From Azadirachta indica (lineage: Eukaryota; Streptophyta; Magnoliopsida; Sapindales; Meliaceae): DNA of 64,000 nt. The DNA lies in contig CM040443.1 of assembly GCA_022749755.1 (NCBI GenBank), positions 18,459,228 through 18,523,227 of the forward strand. The letters are read 5' to 3'. A model generated the notes under the pieces. The model did not search any database and had not been told where the DNA came from. It saw only the letters and a list, made by a program, of their open reading frames with translations. The position numbers were made by a program, and so were the translations under genes. This document shows, piece by piece, positions 36,190 through 46,843 of this stretch. The first letter of the stretch is position 1; each line of letters opens with the position of its first letter.

Positions 36190-37010
36190 GCATCAAATAT
36201 TGAGAATAACTATTCTTGGCCCACTCTTAATAAGCGGCCGTAATCGTCTGAACTGGTAGGAGCTCTCGCCAGCCTGGGAAGTTGGTTTGGGTTGAGAATC
36301 AGTATCAACAGAACGATGTCTTTCCATTCAAAAGTGACGCGCCTCATTCTCTGTGAGTTCGATGAACTCAGCTGCATTCCGAAAGACGTGCAGGTAGAAC
36401 TGAATAACTAAATTTTGAGAAAGCTAAGGTGGTGGCTTAAAAACGCCGTTGTACGAGCGCCATCCTGATTTGGGGCATTGACAAAGAGGATTACCTCAGA
36501 ATTGGCTCGAAGGAGGGTGGTAATGACATCAATCAGTTTCATGACATGTTGGTCGGTAAGGACGTAGTTGGTTGTGAAAACACATCCTCTGACATTTGGT
36601 ATGATGTATCGTAGACATTCACGATCATCTTCGGGGTTAATTTCCAACATGTACCCTTGGATGAAGGTTTGCCTATCTTCGGGCAGATCGTGAAATACGT
36701 ATGACACGTCGTTCATGAAAAGGACATCGAACTCAACATTGTTGCCAAGCCTTAAGGCTTCAAGAAGAGCGGTAGTTGAGCCATCGGAACCGCGCGAAAG
36801 TTGTAAGGTATGCCACAATGAGCAATGAGTTGCTTCCACCTAGGGTGGTATTTAATCAAGGCGTTGGGCTTGCTGAACATCGCGCAAGCTTGGTCGACAA
36901 CTGCCTAAGGACAGTTATCGCCTTAGCTAGGATCAACTCATCATTGACGTTCAGCCAAACATTTTCGGCGAGAGTAATGGTAGCAGTGGGGGACACGTCT
37001 TAAGCCATTT
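36190..37010 (-). pseudogene. Unrecognised gene of about 270 codons, broken
   Basis: A minus-strand gene can be followed from an ATG at about 37010 (MA-stop-DVSPTATITLAENVW) through a frame change (LIKYHPRWKQLIAHCGIPYN) into the 143-codon open frame 36408-36839. That frame carries FDVLFMNDVSYVFHDLPEDRQTF, CVFTTNYVLTDQHVM and EVILFVNAPNQDGARTT. After another shift it continues with FYLHVFRNAAEFIELTENEA toward 36190. Its base composition is GC-richer than the flanking plant DNA. The FDVLFMNDVS segment faintly recalls a methyltransferase or dehydrogenase strand, but I will not assign a function. Position and composition suggest a T-DNA gene, perhaps an opine-related one. Confidence 0.55.
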
Positions 37011-37446
37011 TGAAGTTTTAGTGAGAACTGTGCAGTGCTGAGTGACAACGAGAAGAGGGGCGCTAGAGAAGTCATCTATATTTTAGAAACTGTTTGATTA
37101 GGTGTATTTAATCAAGTTTTGCATTTTGTGTAATGTTTTTTTATGGTATTAGCAATATGATGTATTGTTATAAGTAATTTGACAAAAATAATTATAAATT
37201 TAACGTTATAATGCCATGTTAAAAATGAGATTTTTCTCCATTACTTGCTTCTGCGCAACTTACTCCTCATTGGCCTTCTTCGCAAATTCAAATGCTCTTC
37301 TATAGATATTTCTAGGTGTAAATTATATTTCACAGAAAGAAAAAAAGATTCATCATGTATAGTAGTAATCCTAGTACGAGTTTTTTCATATAGTAAATCA
37401 AGCATGGAAAGGAGTATAACTCAAATTAAAACTGACATTGAAGAAC
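37011..37446. other. Likely right-hand junction between T-DNA-like and host DNA
   Basis: AT-rich, gene-free. The T-DNA-like region must end somewhere here, because the next feature is a plant FLX-like exon. I find no clear 25-bp T-DNA border repeat. Confidence 0.4.
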
Positions 37447-37997
37447 CTAGCTAGATAAAGGTCCAATTCCAAACCTAGCTTTAGCAAGCTCTTTGCGCAT
37501 CCCATCTATATCAGCCCTAATGGCAGTTAATTGCTTATTTTCAGCTTGCATTCAATTAATATTCTTTGTCAGACCTTTGATTTGAGTAGTCAATTCTTGT
37601 CACGAGCTATTCAATTTCTGAACATCAGCTCTCAGCTTCACAACCTCTGCCCTCAGAGGCTCAGAAGCATGATGCTCAGCTTCTAGCTTTAGGCCTCTAT
37701 TAATCAACTCCCTAACCTGTGCCTTTTTGTCAGCACGAAGTTTTGGTATGATTTGCCCCAACCTATGTATCTCATCCTTCGCAACTGTTAGTTCCATTTG
37801 CAAATGTGTATTATCATCAATAACATGCCGATTCTCAGAAATAATTCCATGAATCTCTCTATATTGTATTTCAAGTTCCTCTTCTAAAGCTGCTGAGTGG
37901 AAGGCATGGATGCTGGACCTCGGTTCAAAACAGAGTGACCATCATGGAAACCTCGAACACTGTCTGAATGACGTGGTATATGATTTCTACTAGCCAT
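37447..37997 (-). pseudogene. FLX-like (FLOWERING LOCUS C EXPRESSOR-like) coiled-coil protein, single broken exon
   Basis: FLX-like proteins are plant nuclear coiled-coil proteins; FLX itself supports FLC expression through FRIGIDA complexes. Minus-strand ATG at 37997 gives MASRNHIPRH, then after a frameshift near the TAG at about 37887 the coiled coil runs: EEELEIQYREIHGI, LQMELTVAKDEIHRL, RELINRGLKLEAEHHASEPLRAEVVKLRADVQKLN. In-frame stops interrupt at about 37606 and 37549, and the frame ends at 37447. The start is preceded by a CTGCAG acceptor-like site, so it is a genomic fragment rather than a processed copy. Downstream exons are absent. Confidence 0.85.
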
Positions 37998-39015
37998 ATG
38001 ATCCTGCAGAAACAAGGCCGTGCTCATGCAAAGTTGAGACACTATTTTTATATGGTACAAATGGGCCACGGTCAGACTGTGAAATATGAACCTCAATCTA
38101 AATGATAGCAATCTTAGCATACTAACTGATGGAAGTTACTTAAATTTCCTACAATCCCCAAGGCTATTTAAAATATGTTAGAACTGTTGTGCTTTATCTT
38201 AACTTCGCAAACACAATAGTTGTTTTTGGTAGACACATACTTTTCTTTGGTAACTAATATTTGCTACTCACTTGTATAGTTATATTTGACAACCAGTAAT
38301 TCTCTGTCACAGCAATAGCGAATTAAAAATCACAATAACTTAATCCCAAACATTCCCTTAATTCACTTGTAATAATTACTTCCTATTTATACAGCTTAAC
38401 TTTGATCCAAAACAAAAGTCCAGATCCACTATTCATCATGAAAACTTACGGTTAGATTATAGATGAGATTTTATTAGATAACTTCACTTGTAGAACCTTA
38501 CAATTTTCCCTCAAAGAAAGAACCAATCGTTTACTTAGTTTCCAAGAATATAGTATGCTAAACTTAACCAACTTGACAAAGGAAAAAAAGAATATAGTAA
38601 TCAATCACCTCAATACCAAATGAAACCTTAAAACAAAGCAAACATTAGCTAATGATTTGCTTCACCTCCTTATCTCTATAATATCTTATCAATAGCATAA
38701 ACTGCAAGTATGCATGTCTAACTAAATTACTTAATACAAACTAGAAAAATAACATCATCAAAAATTTCACCAATTATCAAAGGTATTATGAAATATAAAT
38801 TAAATTTGCAAAAACATAAATGCAAAATACAGTACATCCACTAAAATAGAAAGGGCTAAGAATGAGGAGTCGCGTTATTTGTTATGCAATAAAGAATAAT
38901 AACTTATAAAGATGAGCCTACCGTGGTTCAAAGTGAAATAGAGTCGCTGGTCTTCAATAGAAACAGTTTTAATTTTGTACGGCTTAAAGCGTTAAGTAGA
39001 GTGAGGTGAGCGTAC
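37998..39015. other. Flank of the FLX-like fragment
   Basis: AT-rich DNA with no gene. Part may be the former 5' UTR intron of the FLX-like gene. Confidence 0.5.
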
Positions 39016-39796
39016 TGTTACGTGCCGCCGGTTCGGAAGCGGAACCGCCGAAAGCGCAAGAGCACAAGAGTGCGCTCCTCGTAGAACAAGCGCGCCCAAG
39101 TTCCGGAGTCGCCTACCCTCTCGACGGAGAGCTTACACTCGCGGGTGAACAGTGTGCTGGTGAACAGTACCCCCGCGAGCAGACATCAAGTTCCAAGAGC
39201 AGTTCGGGGGAGAGCGGAGCGGAACGGGAGCGTGCCCGACATCCTACCGTGTCAACCGAGGCTAGGCAAGTCAGTGGGCCTTGGAAGCAACCACCACAAG
39301 CATCCTTAGAAGCACCATTTGGGCTGGGCAGCAAGACACATGCAAGGAGCAAGCTGGACAGCACTTGGTTTGGCTTAGTAGTTTAGCTTGGTTTCCTTAG
39401 AGTGTGATCCAATAGGCCCAATGTTGTGTTTAATGGTGGTAGGTAGGATATTTCTTGTCTTCTTGTAAATGTTGTAAATGTGGACACATTTTGGCCATTG
39501 ATAGTGCTTGTATAGAGTTAATCATGGCCATCCATTTGTGCATATATATTGTATAGTGAAATGTAATGAAAAAAAGGGACCCATTTCTCTCTTCCAATTG
39601 CTTCTCACGTTGCTTCTTCTTCTTCTCCATTTTGCTCCCAAATTGAGCACCAAATTAACACTGCTCACTGCCATTCTTGCAACACACACACACAAATTGA
39701 TCTTGGGAGAATTAAAGGCTTACTTGGGCAGTGGTAATCAGCTAGTTCAAGTGCCGCATGTGCTGGATTTTCCGCCTCAGTTCCCAGCGCGTGACA
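39016..39796 (+). repeat. Solo LTR with 4-bp target duplication
   Basis: The 781-bp segment starts TGTTACG, ends CGTGACA and is flanked by GTAC on both sides (39012-39015, 39797-39800). With the element removed the target reads GAGCGTACGCTC, a perfect palindrome. The left part is GC-rich. Ends and layout resemble the gypsy LTR at 30019-30631, so it is probably a related chromovirus solo LTR. The ORFs inside (39006-39386 plus, 39113-39364 minus) are not genes. Confidence 0.75.
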
Positions 39797-42700
39797 GTAC
39801 GCTCGCCCGACTAGCATTTTTTTTGTAGAATGACGATTTTGTCCTCATTTTAAGGAGTCCGAATTGTCGTGGGCTGGGCCCGACTAATTTGCATTCGGAG
39901 GCCGTATCGTACCCATATTTATAGTTAGCCCAACCCATTTACGAGAGGTAGAATCTTGCTAGACCCATCACAACCCAATAAGCATGGACCATATAGATCA
40001 TGTGGCTCCCAGAATTCGGGTCCGAATCGGGATAAAATTATAAATTTTAGAACTAACGTACAAATCTCTAAAATGGGGTTTATTAGAGTGAATGGTTTTA
40101 ATAATTTTAGAAATACTTTAAAGTCTCTATTTATTAGCTATAACTAGGGGTTGTAATTTTTGATACAATTCATCAACTCGACACAAACACAACACAAAGC
40201 TAGTGAATTCAAGTTAATTTAAAATAACTATTAATAAATAAATCATAATTATGTGACATGATTAATAATTAGATCAGATTCGAATTAGTTTAAAATATAT
40301 TATCTCTTTCTGTAACACGACTCGAATATGACATAATAACCCGAATTATCATCCTTAGCAATAACTTAAATAATAATATAATAATTTACATTGTTTGTGA
40401 ACAAGGTGTCAAACTTTTGATTAATTAATTAATTAGTATTTATTTAATAAAATAAATTGTAAAAATGAAAAAGAAAATTAATCTCCATCGTAATTACACC
40501 ATCGATCTTTTGTAATTACACTAATCATTGTTGACAGTGTTCGATCTAATCATTATTATTACAATCAAACTCGAAGCCTTTTAATTTATACTATAGTGAT
40601 ATTATTTTTAGTGAACAAAAAAAAAAGGATGAAAAGAGATGAAATTGGTATCGATAAGTGGTAATAATAGACTATGGACATTGCCAATAGACAATTAATT
40701 TGCTATTATATTTAAAAATATATATTCATTAAATTGAAAATACTAAGAACTTATTTGATATTATATTAAAATTAAATATTAATTTAAGTAAAAATAATTG
40801 TAATTTGTCTTCCAAACAATTTTAAAAACAACAAAATATTATCTTCAAATTTTTAATTATAATTTGAAAATAATTTTGGGAAAAAAGAAGCTTTTTAATA
40901 AAGAATAAAAACAGCCGGTGGTGTAGTTGAAAGCAACAAGAAATGGGCATGCACATTAATTAGTCCATACCCATATCCCTAATTGATAGTGAAATGTCAC
41001 TCCACAGCTTTATTTGTTAAGTCGCTTTTACAGCATCGTCAAATGTCAACTACTCTACCCTACTCTCCCTAATTGCCAAAATTAAACAGATGGCCTTTTA
41101 ATTTTGATTTACCAAAACAGTTTATTTTTTACTTTAACTAAAGATTAAAGTAAATATTATAGGCAAGCCTTTAAGTTTTACCATTTTTATGTATTAAAAA
41201 CTCGAAATCGACAAAAAGCAGTCTTTCTTTCTTTCTCTTTATTGATGTTTTGATTTTTCTAGTTCAGCAGAGTCCCTAAAGCGACGGGTCCTCCTACGCG
41301 TTGCCCATACTATACCAGTTTTTTCTGCAGCGTGCTTTCTGGTTGTATTTCAAGATGCCCTAATTGCCCTTCACTATGAACAGCATTTAATTCGTAGAAA
41401 ACTACTTGACCTTTTTATTTTGTCTTGATTGCTGAAATCACTTTCTGTCCGAAGCAATACGTAAAACAAAATTGCATTTTTGAATTGGTCAATTCTTGGC
41501 GTGGCAAAAGAAAAGGGGCAAGCATTAAAAGATTAAAATTCATGTTTATTTTCATGGGTAATAACAATTGGGTGCTTGAATTTTGCAAAATAACATCGAA
41601 GGACACAATTTTGCCATGACTTGCTTGAGTTGATGATGGTTTAAAAATGTAAATGATTTTATTTGGGTTTTTTATTTAAAAAAAAAAATGAGAGTGAGAA
41701 ATTTTATATGAAAAATATCAAACTTTTATCTTTTACTATTATTCAAATTCAGAATAATTTGTTAGCATTAAACGTGTTCTAAATTACTTAAACGATGCCT
41801 ATAAACAAAAAGAAATTTTATATATCCTTAAACAACAACAACGAGTGTTAAAAATTTGAAATATATTTAATTTTTATATATACATGGAAGGGAGATTTTT
41901 TTTTTTAATTCAGTGATTCTTTTATTTTGTAAAAGCCAAAAATATATATATTAAATTACTAAAACTATAGTTTAGTCAATATCAACGCTATATTAAGCCT
42001 AGAAATACTATGAAAATACCATTTTAGTAACTTGACACGTTATATATACAAGATAAACATTTTACTTACAATATTTAATTTGAAATTTATAATAAACATA
42101 AATTATAACATAAATAATAACTTGTGATACAAAATGCGAAAGTATGTAAACTTGTAATTTATTCTAAATATAGAAATTTAAAGTATGTCTCTTTTCACAT
42201 CTATTTTTAAGTTTTAGGTTAATTTTGATTTATCTCATTTATTTATTAACAACCATCAAAATAACCCCTCAATTTACTATTAGTATCATTAAATTAATTT
42301 AGTTATATAGTATAAAATAATAAAATAAATTTCTCTTCTTTTATTTTCTTTGTTTCATTCTTTCATCCTTTTTTGCTTTCGTGAGTGCTAAACACCAAAA
42401 TACAAACTCATTCAACCTAATTATTATTATCACAGTTGCTTTTTACTTTCATAATTGTCAAATATTTGATTTTATGCTTGCGAATCTATTCAACTTAACT
42501 ATCACCACCACCACTTTTTTAATTTAAGAAATATCATTGTAAATGAAAAATAATTAAAAAAATTAAATCCAATCCATTCAACCAACAAAAAAAAATTCAA
42601 ATTTCAAAAAAAAAAAAAAATTGCCCACAAAAAAAGGTCCATTTTAAAAGAATTGTCAAAAGGATGTGCGCCCTAGCAATAGCCTCACGTGGGCATGAGG

Positions 42701-44200
42701 ACCTTCTATTTAGCATTTTTATTAATCAAAATGAAAGGAAAAAAGTGAGAAAGAAGAAGAGAATAAACAAAAAGGAAAAAAAGATTAAATATGGACAAAG
42801 ATTAACATAAATAATAATTTGCTTAAAATATGCTTAAAATTAAGGTGTAATGATTTTAAAGCTACAATTATTGTGAAATGAAAACTGAATCTTAAATATA
42901 AGTAAGAAAACTAAATGAATTATATAAAAAAAATTAGTATTACTAAATATTTTTTCAACTTTACTTTCAAAACTAAATTAAAGCAAACAATATCAAACTA
43001 TCCAAATGACTAGAGTTAACAGTGTGAGAGAGCAATGATGACTTATTATAAAATAGGTTGAATTTTAAAATTTATTGATAAATAAAAGGGTAAGTTGAAA
43101 TTAACCCTAAAATTTTACAACATGTTCATGTCATAACCTACAAGGAAAATAACGGAGGGTCAAAATTTTTTACTTGTCTGCCTGTGTACAAAGTTCACGG
43201 AGGCAACGAATACTTACACATTGTTTAAAGGACCCATACATTTTTACAAATTACATTATTTTTATATTTAAAAAAAAGAAAGGAATTGGTACTTGCAGAG
43301 CTGTGTGGGCACGGCAGCTATAAAAGCATAACGGAAACAACCAACTGCAGCTTGCAGGAAAACCACAGCTTTAATATAATCTAATTGAAGACTAATTATT
43401 TAAAAATAAATAAAAAATTAAGACTAATTTTTAGTTGAAAAACTGAATAAGACAACCATGTCAGATACTATTTAATGCTGTCGTTTTTATAAATGTACAC
43501 TATTTATTTTTGTTTTATGCACTTATTTTGTTATAATTTTTTATTGTACATTGAATGTATTCCAATGTTATCCCACTATTTATTACTTGTCATTGGAGAA
43601 TAATTGCTTTAATGGGAGAACAAATAAAATAAAATAAAAATAAAATTTGTAATAGTCACCAGCTATGCATTTAGTTAGTTTACTTTATTTATAAAATTAT
43701 ATACAAATTTAATTAATTATCGTGGAACTTATTCTATTATAAAATTATAGATAATTTATGAATTTACATGCTCTAGGTACTAATCAATAATTATCATGTA
43801 TTATTAATATTACGACTTAAATTATTTTATATTTCTATAAATTTTGTTTTAAATAACAAAAATTATTTTGATTTTTTTGATCAAATTAAAAAGATAAAAA
43901 TAATGAGTTACAACCAAAAAATAACCAGTTACAACCATAACAAAACTAATATTTTAAATTTTATCGTAACTCAATAGTTATGTGTATTTAAAATGGATGG
44001 TTTTTGAGAAATTTTCAATGTCACATTTAAGAAAACAAAGGAAAAAAGTGAAAAAATGGTGGGTATTAATTGTGCAATAATAATGAATAGGTAATTAACT
44101 GGTCCCACTAAGTACAGGATAAGATAGTTACTATCAATTAGGGTATGTAGAAAGAGGGTATTTCGGTAAAAGCAGAATAAGTGCAAAGAGGGAAACTAAC
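39797..44200. other. AT-rich intergenic DNA with transposon debris
   Basis: At 40146 a segment reads AGGGGTTGTAATTTTTGATAC, then CGACACAAACACAACAC. It resembles the inverted terminal part of the nested element ending near 22612 and may be another fragment of that family. Homopolymer tracts occur near 42600. Overlapping ORFs at 41415-41619 are not credible. No gene is seen. Confidence 0.5.
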
Positions 44201-45242
44201 ATTTTCGAATGGGTTTACGAATCGCCCGGCGTACTCGTCGATCGGTGTCCAACATTACCTAATCTCTCTCTCTCTCTCTCTCTCTCTCCTCATTTAAAAG
44301 CCGAGAATTTTAGCCATCCCAGAAGAACTTGAACCACGGGCAGACCCTGGTCCTCCTCGCCGATCTATTTGCCCTAAAATCTCAATTCCTCGGGAGCCTT
44401 ATTTAATTTCAATCATTTTTCAAAAAATACCAAAATAATTATAAATTAAAAAAGAAATCATGAAAGATCTGAAAAAGCAAGATCAAGTAGACGAATCACA
44501 TCTAATCATCCGTCCATCAAAACCCCAAAAAGCAAACCATTTTTGTGAAAATGATTTTTTTTTTTTTTTATTTTTTATTTTCTCATTGTTCTTCACAGAA
44601 TACGTTACCACATGCTTTTCCAAATCTAATAATATTAAATATAATAGACTATTTTTTTTTTTATGTGGTACAAAGCACTAAGATAAATATATATATAAAA
44701 GAAAAGATTAAAAATATAATAAAAATTATATAAAAAATTAGAGAAAAATAGAGAATGTATTGTACGAATTTGTATACTGTAACATGATACTTGAAATACA
44801 AGTATCTGATGGAAGTAGTGTAAATAGAAAGTCATTTCAACCCATGTGAACTCCCATATCTCTCTCTGTCTCTTTCCCTCGTATTCCTTCACAGGCACAG
44901 ACAGAGACAACAGGACCTTTGCTAGAGTAGACTTTCATATCATACATATAAAGCTAGCGCTGACGATACATATCTACACTTCATGCACATCAAATCCAAC
45001 TCTGTGTATATTTCTGAGAGATATAGAGAGAGAGGACAGGGCAGTTTTGCCTCGATTACTGCCACAACCAGAACCAGCAGCTAGCAGCTGCAACACCTCC
45101 GAAAAAAGCACACTCACTTCAGCTATTTAGCCTTGCACTTCAAGCTAACACAAGCCCACCCCACCATTTCAACTTCATCTTTTCCTTGCTTGCTGCTATA
45201 TATCTTCTTGTGTGTGGGAGAAAAGTTAAAAAGATATCATTA
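44201..45242 (+). promoter_or_regulatory. Upstream region and 5' leader of the small host gene
   Basis: Contains a (TC)n microsatellite at about 44263-44288, a T-rich tract near 44557-44575, a TATATATATAAAAG TATA-like box at about 44688, and purine/pyrimidine-rich leader sequence from 44860 to 45050, typical of plant 5' UTRs. Short upstream ORFs exist but none looks conserved. Confidence 0.45.
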
Positions 45243-45443
45243 ATGGGTGTTTTAGGGTTTTGTTTTGATCCAAATGCTGTGGTTCTGTGTGGGAAGAAGA
45301 AGTTTAAGAGCTTGTTTTGGAGGGTTAGAGCAGAGATAAGGAGACAAATGAAGGGAAGATCAAAGCAGAGGTTCAGTTTCCACTATGATCCCCTCAGTTA
45401 TGCTCTCAATTTTGATAATGGCAACTTTGGCTTCTTCTGCTGA
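45243..45443 (+). CDS. Small 66-residue plant protein, conserved-looking, unknown function
   Basis: ATG at 45243 gives an intact single-exon frame of 66 codons ending at 45443. The protein starts MGVLGFCFDPNAVVLCGKKK, has a basic middle (WRVRAEIRRQMKGRSKQRF) and an aromatic C-terminal block (SFHYDPLSYALNFDNG, then GFFC). The combination of RRQxKxRxKQRFSFxYDPxSYxLNFD looks like a small uncharacterised family in land plants that I recall but cannot name. The longer frame from 45186 adds 19 residues (MLAAIYLLVCGRKVKKISL); I prefer 45243 because the typical N-terminus begins there, after a long CT-rich leader. It is the only intact complete host gene in the window. Confidence 0.75.
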   Translation: MGVLGFCFDPNAVVLCGKKKFKSLFWRVRAEIRRQMKGRSKQRFSFHYDPLSYALNFDNGNFGFFC

Positions 45444-46843
45444 TCTCTATCACAACAAATTTTGCGAAGCAGATTCTCCATATCAACATCATGTAATATT
45501 ATGGTGTTTGGTGTTAAGAAGTACAATCTGTTTTCTCTTTTCTTTGGCTTTGCTTTCCTTTTTCTCTTTTCTGTAATGTAATTTGAACCCTAACTGCAAA
45601 TGGGATGAAATCTATATGCTAGCTTATTAGCTCAACACCAGTACTTCTGCAAATTACATGCACACCAGGCAGCCGAAAGCCACTTCTTTGCTCTCTCTCT
45701 CTCTCTCTCTCTTCTTTTTTCTCTTTTCTTTTGATGCATGAAAGCTACTAAACTTGAAATAGTTGCTGAGTTTAGATGTGCGCTTTTTCTGCTATATATA
45801 AATATATCATATATGATTTATCATCTCCATTTTCATGTATACATTCTGAACCTGATATTCATTTCTAAATTATAACAAATTCAACTCCAATATCTTTGTT
45901 ATTTCCCACATAGGTCTTTAAGTTTTCTGGATATGCATTTATAGTGTTATATGATGAAATGTCATTCTGCTGCTTTGTTTCTGATCTCTGTAATGCCAGT
46001 CCAGTAGTCCAAGCATGCAAACCTTTTCCTTCAAATGGCTGCCAAAACGCTCATTTTTGTTGAGTAGTGCTGTTTCTTCTCTTTTTCTTTCTAAACCTTC
46101 ATTTCTACTCCAATATTGAAAAAGACAAAAAAAAGTAAATCTTGCATATATCATTTGTCAAAATCTTTCTTCTCTGATGCACCATAGGCCATATTTAATT
46201 TCTGCTGGTAAGTAACCAACATAAGTTACACAACTAACCCACCAAAGATCATTGATATCTTCAGAGTTTTTGTCCATTCTTGCTTTACCCCATTATTGAA
46301 CTTTTGTTTTCTTCTGTTTATACTATTATTGGATTTTAATAGTAAATTCACGTTTTTTTTTTTTTTTTTTTTCCGGAGGGAAATGTTATGTACTTATTTT
46401 CACAACATATGTCAAAATATAACACATAATGCTCATCTAAACATTTTAATTAGTGATAAATAATAAATTATTGGAATAATTAGATTTATAAAAGATGAAT
46501 TACTTTTTAGTGATATTCTCCTTGATCAATTGAGATTATAGTGGATGCAATTTGAATATCATGATTGACATTTAGATTATTTTACGTTGGTAAGTAAACA
46601 TAATTTAACATATTTGAGGGCAGGTATCCGCGTACACTAGTAAGGGGGCAATTATCTCACGGTGTTGTGAGCAAATATCCAGTGTGTGCCATCATGTTAT
46701 CTAAAGTCCCAATAAATTTATAACGTACTGTCAGTTGTCATAAATTATAACTGTAATTTTAAATGTTAACATATTACTAATGTTAAGAGTATATCTACCA
46801 CTAAACTAAACCTGAAAAATATATTTCTCACTCTATGAGATAT
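45444..46843. other. 3' UTR and downstream flank of the small gene
   Basis: Pyrimidine-rich 3' UTR-like sequence with a (CT)n microsatellite at about 45690-45711 and a poly-T tract at 46352-46371. No further gene is supported. Confidence 0.5.

Noticed and set aside
39006..39386. 126-codon plus-strand ORF and 83-codon minus-strand ORF in GC-rich DNA.
   Set aside because: Both lie within a solo LTR with clear target duplication; composition is low-complexity and neither has a domain.
39444..39480. GGTAGGATATTTCTTGTCTTCTTGTAAAT looks like a T-DNA border repeat (GGCAGGATATA...TGTAAA).
   Set aside because: It lies inside the solo LTR at 39016-39796, the spacing between the two halves is too long, and it is 2.4 kb beyond the last T-DNA-like ORF. 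Probably chance.
41415..41619. Overlapping ORFs on both strands of similar length.
   Set aside because: No homology pattern, no splice context and AT-rich flanks; chance open frames.
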